The position numbers and the translations under genes were made by a program. Below, in pieces: positions 41,372-50,452 of a stretch of 64,000 nt of DNA. The DNA lies in assembly GCF_900108055.1 (NCBI RefSeq), contig NZ_FNWJ01000001.1, positions 310,001 to 374,000 on the forward strand, in the 5' to 3' direction. This DNA is from Thermoleophilum album (lineage in GTDB: Bacteria; Actinomycetota; Thermoleophilia; Solirubrobacterales; Thermoleophilaceae). How positions within the stretch are numbered: position 1 is the first letter of the stretch; every line of letters starts with the position of its first letter. The notes under the pieces were generated by a model. That model searched no databases, had not been told where the DNA came from, and worked only from the letters and a program-made list of their open reading frames with translations.

Positions 41372-41674
41372 AGCACTTGGAATTACTAGCCGGAGACGGT
41401 GCGATGAAGCGCACCCGCGGACTGGTTGCGGTCCGGAGCACTGACCACCCAGCGTTAGTGGGGCAGGCCCTGAGCAAACTAAAAAGAGATGCCCTAGCCG
41501 TTGTCCGCTCGCTTCGTCGCGCACCACCTCGGTCCACCCGAGACTTGGTTGGTGCGCGCGCTGATCATCTCGTGGCGAGTAGTAGTGGATTCTTGGCGGA
41601 CAGGTTGATCACGCAGTGGGCGATGGCGGTGCAGCGGAGACCAGGGAGCAGCACGGGTTCGGTCGTGCCGTCGC
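41372..41674. other. Gap without recognisable gene
   Basis: About 300 bases between the exchanger start and the ArsR stop. Open frames here are short and show no codon pattern or motif. The promoter of the exchanger gene should lie near its left end. No repeat or RNA structure was noticed. Confidence 0.4.
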
Positions 41675-42031
41675 TTAGGCATTGAGCCATTGTGATAACT
41701 CCGCCAGTGCGTCGGGGTTGACGTAGTAGTAGGCCCACAGGCCGCGGCGCTCGCAGCCGACGATGCCCGCCTCGCGCAGCACCTTGAGGTGATGCGAGAC
41801 CGTCGGCTGGGAGAGCTCGAAGAGCGGCACCAGCTCGCAGACGCAGACCTGGCCTGCGTGCTTCCGCAGCACGTCGACCAGCTGCAGGCGGACCGGGTCG
41901 CCGAGCGCCTTGGCGACCGCGGCCATGCGCTCGGCCTCGCGGCGCTCGACGGCCGGGCAGACGACCGGCTCACGGCGGCGCTCACCTGCGGAGCGCTTCT
42001 TCTTGGGAGCGATCTCCAGATCGATCGGCAT
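41675..42031 (-). CDS. ArsR/SmtB-family metalloregulator
   Basis: A 118-residue repressor. The winged helix contains AKALGDPVRLQLVDVLRKHA, then QVCVCELVPLFELSQPTVSH with the Cys-Val-Cys-Glu-Leu motif in helix alpha-3, the arsenite/antimonite or cadmium site of ArsR, followed by LKVLREAGIVGCERRGLWAY. An extra Cys lies in VVCPAVERREAE at the N-terminus. ATG 42031 is chosen because an AT-rich operator-like region starts right after it; the longer frame would run through the operator. It is divergent from the phosphoesterase gene at 42211. Confidence 0.85.
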   Translation of the reverse strand: MPIDLEIAPKKKRSAGERRREPVVCPAVERREAERMAAVAKALGDPVRLQLVDVLRKHAGQVCVCELVPLFELSQPTVSHHLKVLREAGIVGCERRGLWAYYYVNPDALAELSQWLNA

Positions 42032-42060
42032 AAATTTACAAATATCGATTGAAGTGACGT
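42032..42060 (-). promoter_or_regulatory. AT-rich promoter/operator of the ArsR gene
   Basis: A short AT-rich island in GC-rich DNA directly before the ArsR start. On the minus strand it reads TTCAATCGATATTTGTAAAT, with ATCGAT at the core and an imperfect CAA/TTTG dyad, similar in style to ArsR/SmtB operators. It probably mediates autoregulation. Confidence 0.5.
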
Positions 42061-42210
42061 GTGTCAATGCTTAGACTGCGCACCGCATGGACCAAACCGC
42101 ACAGCTGATCGACGCCGAGCCGCTCTGGAGAGCGGGTGGCGCGGCGCTTGCAACCGTTGTCCGCATTGGCCTTGGGCCGGTCGTGAGGGGGGATAACTAA
42201 GGAGCGCGGG

Positions 42211-42933
42211 ATGCAGCGGGTCGCCGTCATCACCGACATTCACGCCAACCTGCCGGCGCTCGAAGCCGCACTCGCTCAGATCGCGAAACTTGGTGTCGAT
42301 GCCGTCTACTGCGGCGGCGACCTAGTGGGCTACGGCCCGCACCCCAACGAGGTCTGCCGGCTGGTCGAGGAGCGTGGCATCCCGACCATCTACGGCAACT
42401 ACGACTACGCGATCGCCCGCGACCTTGCGGACTGCGGTTGCGCCTACGTCACCCAGCACGAACGGGAGCTCGGTCAGCGCTCGGTCAACTGGACGCTCGC
42501 CAACACCGATCGCCGCTCGAAGGAGTTCATGCGCGCGCTTCCCTTCGACCTGCGCTTCGAGCTCGGCGGCGTGCGCGTGCGGCTCGTGCACGGCTCGCCG
42601 CGCAAGGTCAACGAGTACCTGTTCGAGGACAAGCCGGCGCGGACGCTCGAGCGGATCGCCCGCCTGGCTGATTGCGACGTGCTCGTCTTCGGCCACACGC
42701 ACAAGCCCTGGATCCGCGAGCACGGCGGCGTCCTGTTCGTCAACTGCGGCTCGGTCGGCAAGCCCAAGGACGGCGATCCGCGCGCGGCGTTCGCGCTGAT
42801 CGAGACCGACGAGCGGGGTGAGGTGCGCGCGCGCATCGAGCGGGTCGTCTACGACGCCAAGGCAGTGGCGCGGGACGTCGTCGCCGCGGGGCTGCCGGTC
42901 GAGTACGCCGAAAAGCTGTTGGCGGCGGCGTAG
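42211..42933 (+). CDS. Metallophosphoesterase, YfcE/DUF2437-like
   Basis: A 240-residue calcineurin-type phosphoesterase. Metal-ligand blocks are in order: VAVITDIHANLPALEAAL (D-x-H), VYCGGDLVGYGPHPNEV (GD), TIYGNYDYAI (GNxD; the usual His is Tyr here), LVHGSPRKVNE (H-x) and VLVFGHTHKPWIRE (GHTH). It probably hydrolyses phosphodiesters or phosphate esters. ATG 42211 follows TAAGGAGCGC, a strong ribosome-binding site. It is divergent from the ArsR-type gene, and the gap between could hold a shared control region, but no link with metal resistance is shown. Confidence 0.85.
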   Translation: MQRVAVITDIHANLPALEAALAQIAKLGVDAVYCGGDLVGYGPHPNEVCRLVEERGIPTIYGNYDYAIARDLADCGCAYVTQHERELGQRSVNWTLANTDRRSKEFMRALPFDLRFELGGVRVRLVHGSPRKVNEYLFEDKPARTLERIARLADCDVLVFGHTHKPWIREHGGVLFVNCGSVGKPKDGDPRAAFALIETDERGEVRARIERVVYDAKAVARDVVAAGLPVEYAEKLLAAA

Positions 42934-43092
42934 TGGGCGGCTGACTCGACCTAGCGAGACGCAGCGCCCAAGAGGCGATCGCGACCTTCACGCGCGTCTT
43001 CGGTGGCTGCGCGGCGGGTTAGGTCGCCCCGCGGCGTAGGGGCTGGGCAGCCGAGGGACAACCGTGGCTACCGAACACTGACCTCGGATCGA

Positions 43093-43166
43093 TAGCGGGG
43101 GCGGGATTCGAACCCGCGACCTCCGGGTTATGAGCCCGGCGAGCTACCTGGCTGCTCCACCCCGCG
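43093..43166 (-). tRNA. tRNA-Met(CAT), initiator type
   Basis: A complete cloverleaf of 74 bases on the minus strand: acceptor CGCGGGG/CCCCGCT, D-arm GAGC...GCTC, anticodon arm CCGGG-CTCATAA-CCCGG with anticodon CAT, T-arm GCGGG-TTCGAAT-CCCGC, discriminator A. The unpaired position 1:72 (C:T) and the G-C-rich anticodon stem ending GGG/CCC mark an initiator tRNA. CCA is not encoded. Confidence 0.92.
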
Positions 43167-43202
43167 TCGCGGCGAGCAAGGGTAGCAACGTGACGGCAGG
43201 CG

Positions 43203-43838
43203 TCAACCGCTACGAGCGTTGGCGCCCGCAGCCAGCCGGCGCGCCGCGGCGAGGAGCTCGTCGGCGTTCGCGTTGTCGGCTGCGTCCTCCGCCATGTGCG
43301 CGTGCATCACGCGCCCGTCGCGGTCGATCACCAGCGCACCGCCGAGCTGCGCGGGGTGGCCGACCACGCGTCCCTGACGCACGCGACCGAACGAGCTCAA
43401 CATCCGCTGGGTGCCAGCCGAGAGGCTTCTCGGCCCCAGCAACTCGCCGAACGTCGCGACCTTCGCGCCCGCGCGACGGTAGCTCTCGCGCTCGCGGTCG
43501 GCGAGCACCGGCAACTCGATGCCGAGCTTGCGCCGGAAGTGCGCCGCATGGCGAGGGGTCGCTTGACCAATCAGCCACAGGCCCACGCCGGCCTCTTCGA
43601 ACTCGCCCCGGCGCTGGTCGAGCTCCAGCGCGTGCGCGCGGCAGTGCACGCAGCCGTAGTGACGCAGCCAAACCAGCACTGCTGGACGCTCCGCCCACAG
43701 CTCGCCGAGACGCACCTCCCGGCCTTCGTGATCCGGCAAGACAAGCTCGCCTAACTCGTCGCCACGGGCCGGGGGATTGGTGCGCTGCGGTTCGCGCGCG
43801 ACGCCAAGCAATCTCTCGAGTGCGCTCACCACACGCAT
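43203..43838 (-). CDS. Peroxiredoxin-like (AhpC/TSA_2, PRX-like2) protein
   Basis: A 211-residue thioredoxin-fold protein. The redox centre is LVWLRHYGCVHCRAHALELD, a CxxC at about residue 65. Other fold features are GVGLWLIGQATPRHAAHF, KLGIELPVLADRERESYRRA and GALVIDRDGRVMHAHMAED. It resembles the AhpC/TSA_2 (peroxiredoxin-like family) proteins and probably reduces peroxides or disulphides. ATG 43838 leads to MRVVSALERLLGVAREP. It is divergent from the ppx gene, 50 bases away, and shares that promoter gap. Confidence 0.78.
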   Translation of the reverse strand: MRVVSALERLLGVAREPQRTNPPARGDELGELVLPDHEGREVRLGELWAERPAVLVWLRHYGCVHCRAHALELDQRRGEFEEAGVGLWLIGQATPRHAAHFRRKLGIELPVLADRERESYRRAGAKVATFGELLGPRSLSAGTQRMLSSFGRVRQGRVVGHPAQLGGALVIDRDGRVMHAHMAEDAADNANADELLAAARRLAAGANARSG

Positions 43839-43887
43839 CTTAGGGCCCGCGCGCGAGCGCCGGCGGGGGTCCGTACGATCCCGCCCC

Positions 43888-44979
43888 ATGCGCGTCGCGG
43901 TGATCGACATCGGCAGCAACTCGACGCGGCTCCTGGTGTGTGACGCGAGCGAAGGCCAGCTCCGCGAGATTGCGCGCAGCAACCGCGTGACGCGACTCGG
44001 CGAAGGAGTCGACCGCTCCGGTGAGCTCACGGCAGGTGCGCGCGAGCGCACGCTCACGGCGGTCTGCGAGTTCGCCCGACGCGCCCGCGAACTCGGCAGC
44101 GAGCGGATCGTGGCGGTCGCCACGCAGGCCGTGCGCGAAGCCCGCAACGGTCGCCTATTCGTCGCCGAGCTGGCCTCGCGTTGCGGCGTCGAGGCGCGGG
44201 TGTTGAGCGGCACCGACGAGGCTCGCCTGACCTTTATCGGCGCCGTCTGCACGCAAGGATCGCGGCCCGCCTCCGTCGCCGGCGGAGCCACCGCCGACCA
44301 AGTGACTGCCGTCGATCGAGGGGCCGCGGCCGGCCGCCAACCGGCGGTCGCCGTGATCGACGTTGGGGGAGGCAGCACCGAGATCGCCATTGGTGACGCC
44401 GTTGGCAACTTTTGGGCGGAGGTCTCCCTACCGCTCGGTGTCGTGCGCCAGACGGAGCGCCATCTGCGGCACGATCCGCCGTGCGCCGAGGAGCTCGAGG
44501 CGCTCGAACACGAAGCTTGCGCGGTCCTTGCGGAAGGCGTTGCACGCCTCGGGGCGACGGCGGAGCGCGTCGCGTGGCGCGGCGGCGACCGATCGCTGGA
44601 GGTAGCGAGAGCGATCGCCGTCGCTGGGACCGCCACCTCGCTAGCAGCGATCGATCAACGGCTCGACCCCTACGACCCGCAGCGCGTGCATGGCTACGAG
44701 CTGTCGGTCACGCGGGTGCGCGAGCTGCTTGGAGAGCTCGCTGCCCTGCCGCTGGCCGAACGGAGACGGCTGCCCGGACTACACCCAGACCGTGCGCCGA
44801 CGATCGTCGCCGGTTGCGTCATCCTCCTCTGCGCACTCCGGTCGCTCGCCGTCGACGCCGTAACCGTGAGCGAGCACGACCTCTTGCACGGCGTCGCAGC
44901 CGCCACCGCACTGAAATCTTGTGCAACAAGCGTCGAATTTGGCCGAAAGACTGGCGAGCGTTGGAGGGCTGGTCTATAG
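43888..44979 (+). CDS. ppx: Exopolyphosphatase / pppGpp phosphatase (Ppx/GppA)
   Basis: A 363-residue member of the ASKHA fold. Motifs: VIDIGSNSTRLLVCDASEG (phosphate 1), VAVATQAVREARNG, VLSGTDEARLTFIGAV (E-A-R), VIDVGGGSTEIAIGDA (phosphate 2) and IAVAGTATSLAAIDQRLDPY (adenosine-like loop). It removes terminal phosphate from polyphosphate and may hydrolyse pppGpp. An insertion between residues ~120 and 155 (SRPASVAGGATADQVTAVDR) lengthens the linker. Start ATG 43888 (MRVAVIDIGS). The C-terminus ends at TAG 44979, six bases into a likely promoter for the RNA that follows. Confidence 0.9.
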   Translation: MRVAVIDIGSNSTRLLVCDASEGQLREIARSNRVTRLGEGVDRSGELTAGARERTLTAVCEFARRARELGSERIVAVATQAVREARNGRLFVAELASRCGVEARVLSGTDEARLTFIGAVCTQGSRPASVAGGATADQVTAVDRGAAAGRQPAVAVIDVGGGSTEIAIGDAVGNFWAEVSLPLGVVRQTERHLRHDPPCAEELEALEHEACAVLAEGVARLGATAERVAWRGGDRSLEVARAIAVAGTATSLAAIDQRLDPYDPQRVHGYELSVTRVRELLGELAALPLAERRRLPGLHPDRAPTIVAGCVILLCALRSLAVDAVTVSEHDLLHGVAAATALKSCATSVEFGRKTGERWRAGL

Positions 44980-44981
44980 TG

Positions 44982-45150
44982 CCCACTGCTCGGGCCAAAA
45001 AGCCCGAGTCACATATAGGTTCGGGCGTAGCCGTGCACAGCGGCGCCTCCCGCCGCCCGAACCGCGAGGCCCTTTCACGACACGTACCCCTGCCCGTCCT
45101 GATGGGGCCGACTTAGGAAACCGCCCGCAGGGTGCGGGCGGTTTCCCGTT
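44982..45150 (+). ncRNA. Candidate structured non-coding RNA with terminator
   Basis: No protein frame fits this ~170-base gap. A TATAGT box (44975-44980) could be a -10 element for a transcript starting near 44985. Three stems follow: CTCGGGC/GCCCGAG (44989-45008), GGTTCGGGCG/CGCCCGAACC (45018-45063) enclosing a smaller GCCG/CGGC hairpin, and GGCCC/GGGCC (45068-45109). A strong intrinsic terminator ends the unit. The layout resembles a small regulatory RNA such as the actinobacterial C-rich-loop class, but no Rfam family is claimed. Confidence 0.5.
45117..45145. terminator. Strong intrinsic terminator, possibly bidirectional
   Basis: A perfect 13-base-pair stem GAAACCGCCCGCA/TGCGGGCGGTTTC with a three-base loop, followed on the plus strand by CCGTTTT. 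It ends the ppx or RNA transcript and faces the convergent TPP-enzyme gene, so it may serve both strands. Confidence 0.85.
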
Positions 45151-45191
45151 TTGGCGAGCGGGCTTCCCGCCACCCAGCGTGCGCGTGCGAC

Positions 45192-46862
45192 TCAAGCCAG
45201 GTTCGCTCTGCGTGGATAGACGACCGAGGGGTCGCAGAGCACGTTCACGAGGGCCGGCTTGCCGGCAGCAAATGCCCGCTCTAGCGCGGGGCGCAGCTGG
45301 TCTGGCCGCTCGACCAGCTCGCCGTGCCCGCCGAGCGCTTCGACCACCAGGTCGTAGCGTGTGCCGGGTCGCAAATCGGCTACGACCGAGTAGCCGTAGA
45401 CGAACTCCATCGGGTGCTTCTCGAGCGCCCAGATTCCGTTGTTGCCACAGACCGCGACGATCGGAAGGCCGTGGCGCACAAAGGTGTCGAACTCGAGCCC
45501 CGCGAAACCGAAAGCACCGTCACCGAGCAGCAGACAAACCTGACGGTCGGGTCGCGCGAGCTTCGCCGCAAGCGCGTAGCCCGGGCCGCAGCCGAGACAC
45601 CCGTAGGGACCTGGATCGAGCCAGCAACCCGGCTCGTCGACCTCGATCACGCGCCCGGCAAAGGAAACGAAGTCGCCACCGTCGCCGATCACGATCGCGC
45701 CCGGCTGGAGCAGCTGTTGCAGCTCGCCGAGCACGCGCAGCGGGTGCAGTGGCGCACGGTCGTCGCGAAGCTCCGCACGCTCAGCCTCACGCCGCTCGTT
45801 CTCTAGTCGCCGCAGCTCGGCCACCCACTGCTCGCGAGGGGGCGCCGCAGCGACAGCGTCGGCCAGCGCCGAGAGGGTCGCCGCAACACCACCGTAAAGC
45901 TCGACATCGACGGCGCGCGGATGCGGACGCTCGGGGCGCGCATCGCCGATCACGATCAACTTCGTGTCCTCGCCGAAGGCGCCGCCGAAGCCGAGCCGGA
46001 AGTCAAGCGGCGCACCCACCACCAGCGCAACATCGGCCCGTTTCAACGCATGCGCGCGGGTGCGGGAGAACCACAGGTCGTGCGACGGTGGCAGGCATCC
46101 GCGGGCGAGGCCGTTGGCAAAAGCCGGGATCCGTCCGCGCTCGCATAGGTCGCGCAGAGCGTCTTCGGCGTGCGCCCAGTAGAGGCCGGTGCCGGCCATA
46201 ACGACCGGGCGCTCGGCGCCACGTAACAGCTCGCAGGCCCGCGCCAACGACTGTTCATCGGCGGGCGGCAGAGCTCGCGGGTCAGGCCTCTCGGCCGGGC
46301 GATCGGCCGGGTCTTCGCTCTCCATAAAGACGAGATCGAGTGGGAAGTCGACGAATGACGGCCCGGTCGGTGGCGTAAGCGCGGCGGCAAACGCGCGGTC
46401 CACGAGCTGCGGGATTTCGGCGGTCGTCTTCGGCGTCGCCGCGAACTTGGTGAGTGGCGCTACGAACGGCACGTGGTCGATCTCCTGCAGCGAGCCCTGA
46501 CCCCAGCGGAAGGCCGGGGCGCGGCCGCCGAGCACGACCATCGGTGAACGGTTCTGGAGAGCCGAAGCGATGGCGCTCATGCCGTTCGTGACGCCGGGCC
46601 CAGCGGTTAGCGCGCAGACGCCCGGCTCTCGCGTCACCTTCGCGTGACCTTCCGCGGCGAAGGCCGCGGTCTGCTCATGCCGCACGTCGACCAGGGCGAT
46701 CCCCTCACTGCGACAACCGTCGTAGATCGAGAAGAGGTGACCACCCGAGAGGGTGAAAAGGCGCTCCACCCCGTGCGCCTTCAGACGCCGTGCGACGAGG
46801 CGCCCGCCGTGCAAGCGCTCAGCGGCCTTCGCTTGCGCGTCTTGACCGACCTCGGTAGCCAT
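45192..46862 (-). CDS. Thiamine pyrophosphate enzyme, acetolactate synthase-like
   Basis: A 556-residue ThDP enzyme with the three-domain order of the acetolactate synthase/oxalyl-CoA decarboxylase group. The N-terminal pyrimidine-binding domain has [20 protein letters not shown] with the activating Glu and [20 protein letters not shown]. The central domain includes [18 protein letters not shown]. The C-terminal domain carries the ThDP motif [19 protein letters not shown] followed by [16 protein letters not shown] (GDG...NN). Substrate cannot be fixed: it is not a typical IlvB, as no IlvN subunit gene is adjacent. ATG 46862 ([10 protein letters not shown]). Single gene, convergent with the RNA/ppx unit. 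Confidence 0.82.
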   Translation of the reverse strand: MATEVGQDAQAKAAERLHGGRLVARRLKAHGVERLFTLSGGHLFSIYDGCRSEGIALVDVRHEQTAAFAAEGHAKVTREPGVCALTAGPGVTNGMSAIASALQNRSPMVVLGGRAPAFRWGQGSLQEIDHVPFVAPLTKFAATPKTTAEIPQLVDRAFAAALTPPTGPSFVDFPLDLVFMESEDPADRPAERPDPRALPPADEQSLARACELLRGAERPVVMAGTGLYWAHAEDALRDLCERGRIPAFANGLARGCLPPSHDLWFSRTRAHALKRADVALVVGAPLDFRLGFGGAFGEDTKLIVIGDARPERPHPRAVDVELYGGVAATLSALADAVAAAPPREQWVAELRRLENERREAERAELRDDRAPLHPLRVLGELQQLLQPGAIVIGDGGDFVSFAGRVIEVDEPGCWLDPGPYGCLGCGPGYALAAKLARPDRQVCLLLGDGAFGFAGLEFDTFVRHGLPIVAVCGNNGIWALEKHPMEFVYGYSVVADLRPGTRYDLVVEALGGHGELVERPDQLRPALERAFAAGKPALVNVLCDPSVVYPRRANLA

Positions 46863-46912
46863 CGCGCGCCAGCCTAACGCGGTCCAACCCCACGGGGAAG
46901 GGAAGGGCTTCG

Positions 46913-48763
46913 TCAGGCGATGCGACGGCCGCGCAGCCGCGCGGCACCCTCGAGGTCGACGACGTTGGCGGGCGCTACCGACACGCTCGTGCGCACACCG
47001 AGCACGGCGCGCACGACCGCCGCACCGTGCGCCCGGGCAACGCGGCGTGCCTCCTCGCGCACCTCGCGCGCACGCTCCGGACCGACCCCACAAGCCCCCA
47101 GGAAGCGAAGCGCCAGCGGTCCCTCGAGCTCTTCGGCCGCCAGTTCCAGCTCCTCGACGCGGAACGAACCGGCGCTCACGCTCGCCAGCGGCTCGATCAG
47201 ACAAACCGCCATGTCGTCGCTGACCGAGGCGCTGCGCGCGACCTGCTCGAGCAAGCGCCCGGCCGCAGCCGGGCGTGGTAAGCGCTCGACGATCCGCTCG
47301 AGCCGCGCCCGCCCGAGCACCTCCCCCGGGCGGACCCGCGCCTCCGTCAACCCGTCGGTGAAGAGGCAAGCCAGCGACCCCGGTGGCAGCGGCACAGTCG
47401 TCTGACGCACCCCCGTGCGCACGCCGACGCCGATCGGCGGCGCCGACCCGAGCACGATCGGGTCGAACGGCTCCGGCGCCAACACCAGGGGTGGCGGGTG
47501 CCCGGCGCAGGCGTAGGTGAGGGTGCCGGCGCGGGGGTCGTAGACGGCGACGATCGTCGTCGCGAACTCGCCGTCGAGGCTCTCGCCGATGACGCGTCCC
47601 GCGACCTCCAGGACCGCCCGCGGTTCAAGACCCGCCTCGAGGTAGGCGCGCAGCGTGTAGCGCATGAACGCAGTCCGCGCGAGCGCCTGACGCCCGTGTC
47701 CGGAGACATCGCCAAGCACAAACGCCGCGCGGCCGTCGGAGAGCTCGAGCGCGTCGTAGAAGTCACCGCCCGCGGCCGGGCCGTCGGCCGGCCGGTAGGC
47801 GACCGAGACGCGCGCCGAACCGATCCGCTCGGGCACGCTCGGCAACAACGCTGACTGCAGCAAACCGACCTCGTCGAGCAGTTCCCGTCGCTGGCGCTCG
47901 AGCCGGCGTGCATGCACGACCGAATAGAGCGACCAGGCGGCAAACAGGGCGGCGAGTGCGCCCAGCGCGAGCACCCCGGCGCGCAGCTCGGGGGGAACGA
48001 CCTCGACGATCCGCAGCACCGTCCGCTCGACGCCGGAGGTTTCGTGCGTCTCCGGCCGCGCACCTGCCGAACGCTGCTCGGGGCGCTGACCTTTCGGCGC
48101 CGACGAACCGATCGGCGCGACGATTCGAGGCGTCCGGTGGGAGAACGTGCGCGAGCCGACCTGCGCGCGCAGCCGCCGCCCCGCACGGGCCGCCGCGCGG
48201 CGCCCGGGAGCGCGCTTGGGGGAGCGCCCCCGACGCTCGCTGCGCGAGCGCTCGCGACCGTTGCTGCCAGCGCCACTCGGCTGGGTTCGGGGCGGCGACG
48301 CCGCGCCGCTGCCGGCCCCGGGCCCGCTACCGCCGGTGCCCGCAGCACCGCTGCCCGGCCCGCCGCTGCTCGGCGCGTCCGCTCCGTTGGCGCCCGCCCC
48401 GCCACCGCTCGCCGCCGCCGCGCCCCCGCCTGCCGCTGCTGCCGCTGCGAGGGCGCGCTTGGGCGCTTTCGGTGGGCGCTGCGCCGTCGGCGGGCGCTCC
48501 GTTTTGCCTTGCGCGCGCCCGCGCGCCTTCGCCGGCGCCGGCGACCCGCCTTCGTGGGCAGGCGACCCGCCGTTTTTCGCGGGCGCGGGCTTCATCTTGG
48601 CGCTCACGGCCGGCGCTTTCGCAGCCGACCAGAAAGGTCCGCTGACGGGCGCACCGCTCAGCAGCAGCGCAGCGCAGAGCCAAGGAGCGACGAGCGCGGT
48701 CAGGCGCGGCCCGCCGCGCGGCGGAGTCGAGCGGGCGAAACGGAGCACGACTAAGGACGGCAT
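46913..48763 (-). CDS. Membrane-anchored SpoIIE-type PP2C phosphatase
   Basis: A 616-residue protein. It begins with a signal/anchor helix ([17 protein letters not shown]), then ~200 residues of low-complexity Ala/Gly/Pro/Arg sequence outside the cell, a helix ([19 protein letters not shown]) near residue 265, a coiled coil ([19 protein letters not shown]), and a SpoIIE phosphatase domain: [20 protein letters not shown] with Asp, [30 protein letters not shown] and [15 protein letters not shown]. The final ~90 residues may be an anti-sigma-antagonist-like or kinase-like domain. Such proteins dephosphorylate STAS partners. It lies downstream of the cyclase on the same strand. Confidence 0.85.
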   Translation of the reverse strand: MPSLVVLRFARSTPPRGGPRLTALVAPWLCAALLLSGAPVSGPFWSAAKAPAVSAKMKPAPAKNGGSPAHEGGSPAPAKARGRAQGKTERPPTAQRPPKAPKRALAAAAAAGGGAAAASGGGAGANGADAPSSGGPGSGAAGTGGSGPGAGSGAASPPRTQPSGAGSNGRERSRSERRGRSPKRAPGRRAAARAGRRLRAQVGSRTFSHRTPRIVAPIGSSAPKGQRPEQRSAGARPETHETSGVERTVLRIVEVVPPELRAGVLALGALAALFAAWSLYSVVHARRLERQRRELLDEVGLLQSALLPSVPERIGSARVSVAYRPADGPAAGGDFYDALELSDGRAAFVLGDVSGHGRQALARTAFMRYTLRAYLEAGLEPRAVLEVAGRVIGESLDGEFATTIVAVYDPRAGTLTYACAGHPPPLVLAPEPFDPIVLGSAPPIGVGVRTGVRQTTVPLPPGSLACLFTDGLTEARVRPGEVLGRARLERIVERLPRPAAAGRLLEQVARSASVSDDMAVCLIEPLASVSAGSFRVEELELAAEELEGPLALRFLGACGVGPERAREVREEARRVARAHGAAVVRAVLGVRTSVSVAPANVVDLEGAARLRGRRIA

Positions 48764-48826
48764 CGGCGCCGAGGGTCGCCGGCTTTAGGCGCGTCACGAG
48801 CCGCTCCTTACACGGCACCGCGTCCT

Positions 48827-50392
48827 TTAGACGCTGCGGAAACGCTCGCCCGCTCCGGCCCCCTCGGTCAGTTGGGCACGCTGCTCGAGAGCAACCGCAA
48901 AGACATCCACCGGCTGGCTCTTGCCGCGTAGTTCCAGGGAGCCCCGCGAGATCAGCGGCAGGGTCACGCGCTGGAGGCGCTCGCGCGTCGCTTCCGTAAT
49001 CAGGATCACGTCACCGGTGCGCCTGGTCGCCCGTTCCACCCGCGCGGCAACGTTGACGGTGTCACCGATCACGGTGAAATCGAGCCGCCCACCGCCGCCG
49101 ACCGAACCGACCACCACCGGACCCGAGTTCAGTCCGATCCCGACACCAAGTCCGGCCGGTAGACGCTCGCGCACACGGCCAACGATCGCGATCGCCGCCT
49201 CGAGCGCTGCGTCGGCGTGGTCGTCGAGGCGTTCGGGCGCGCCGAACACCGCCAGCAGTCCGTCGCCGAGCAGCTTGTTCGCGTGCCCCCGGTGATTGTT
49301 CACCTCCGGGATCGCCGCCTCATAAAAGCGGTTGAGCAGGGCCACCGTTTCGCGCGGCGTCGCTCGCTCGGCGTAAGCCGTGAACCCGCTGATGTCGCAA
49401 AAGAGGACGGTCGCGTCGAGCTCTTGGCCGGCGAGCATCTCGCCTTCCGCGACGACCCGCTCGACGATCTCGCGCGTGCCGAGGTACGTGCCGAGCGCCT
49501 CGCGCAGCGTCTCCCGCTCGGCGAGGCCCTGCACCATCGCGTTGAAGCTGCCCGCCAGCGCACCGAGCTCGTCGCCGGACGTGACCCTTGCGCGGGCCGA
49601 CAGATCGCCCTCGGCGACCCGCGCGATTGCGCGCATCAGCTCCTCGATCTGCGCCAACACCGAGCGCGAAATCAGCCAAGTCAGCTCCAGCGAGACGGTG
49701 AAAGCGACCGCCACCGCCAGCAGCACGTCGATCCCCAGCTGGAAGAGGGTGCCCCGCGTCGGCGAGGAGAGACCGGCCACCACCACGCCGGTCGCGACGT
49801 TCATCACCGGTAGCGCACCGAGCAGTTTCCAGCGCAGCGAGATGCCGGGCGGAACGCCCGTCAGTGTCGACGGCAGTCGACCCGCAACGTCCTCCAAGAC
49901 CGGTCGCATGAACTGCTCGGAGGCCAGGAAGTGGAGCACCGCGGCGTATGCCACCGACACGAGAGCGCTCAGTGCAATCACGATCGTCGCCCAGAACGGC
50001 AGGCCGAAACGCAGTGTGTAGTAGGTCGCTACCGGCACCGAGACGAGCACGAAGGGTCGCCAGCTGTTGTCGACGATCACCTCGCGGGGAAGCGACACCG
50101 CGGTGCGCCAGGCGCGCAGCGCGTCGCGCTCGGGGCGTCCTGCCCGGATCCAATCGACTAGGGGCCGTGCGACCTTCGCGCCGCGCTTGATCGCGAGCGC
50201 TAGCGAGACCGTCACACAGCCGAGAGCGACAGCCATAACCTCCGCCAGCTCGCGCCCGCTCATCCTCGTGTAGAGGGCGAAGAGCGCGACGGTGGCGATC
50301 GTGATCAGCACCGCCGAGAAGATCTCGAAGGCGGCGAAGAGCACGAAGTAGCGGTGGCCGAGCGCCCGGTAGAGCGCGCGCAGGACGCGCAT
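48827..50392 (-). CDS. Membrane adenylate/guanylate cyclase with HAMP domain
   Basis: A 521-residue class III cyclase. The N-terminal ~235 residues hold six or more helices (YRALGHRYFVLFAAFEIFSA onwards), resembling the MASE2-like/integral membrane cyclases of Mycobacterium. A HAMP linker follows (SRSVLAQIEELMRAIARVAE, then DLSARARVTSGDELGALAG). The catalytic domain has TVLFCDISGFTAYAERATP, ANKLLGDGLLAVFGAPE (second Asp) and VIGDTVNVAARVERATRRTG. It makes cAMP or cGMP in response to an unknown signal. The start lies 60 bases after the last MCE gene on the same strand, so read-through from the MCE operon is possible. Confidence 0.88.
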   Translation of the reverse strand: MRVLRALYRALGHRYFVLFAAFEIFSAVLITIATVALFALYTRMSGRELAEVMAVALGCVTVSLALAIKRGAKVARPLVDWIRAGRPERDALRAWRTAVSLPREVIVDNSWRPFVLVSVPVATYYTLRFGLPFWATIVIALSALVSVAYAAVLHFLASEQFMRPVLEDVAGRLPSTLTGVPPGISLRWKLLGALPVMNVATGVVVAGLSSPTRGTLFQLGIDVLLAVAVAFTVSLELTWLISRSVLAQIEELMRAIARVAEGDLSARARVTSGDELGALAGSFNAMVQGLAERETLREALGTYLGTREIVERVVAEGEMLAGQELDATVLFCDISGFTAYAERATPRETVALLNRFYEAAIPEVNNHRGHANKLLGDGLLAVFGAPERLDDHADAALEAAIAIVGRVRERLPAGLGVGIGLNSGPVVVGSVGGGGRLDFTVIGDTVNVAARVERATRRTGDVILITEATRERLQRVTLPLISRGSLELRGKSQPVDVFAVALEQRAQLTEGAGAGERFRSV

Positions 50393-50452
50393 GCGCCAAT
50401 TGTGCCCGAGCGCCGGCGCGCGCGCCCTGTCCGCCGAGGGCGGCGGTGAAGC

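Noticed and set aside
48181-48560. Low-complexity GC-rich stretch considered as a repeat element
   Set aside because: It is the disordered extracytoplasmic linker of the SpoIIE phosphatase, with continuous sense frame and no constant repeat unit.
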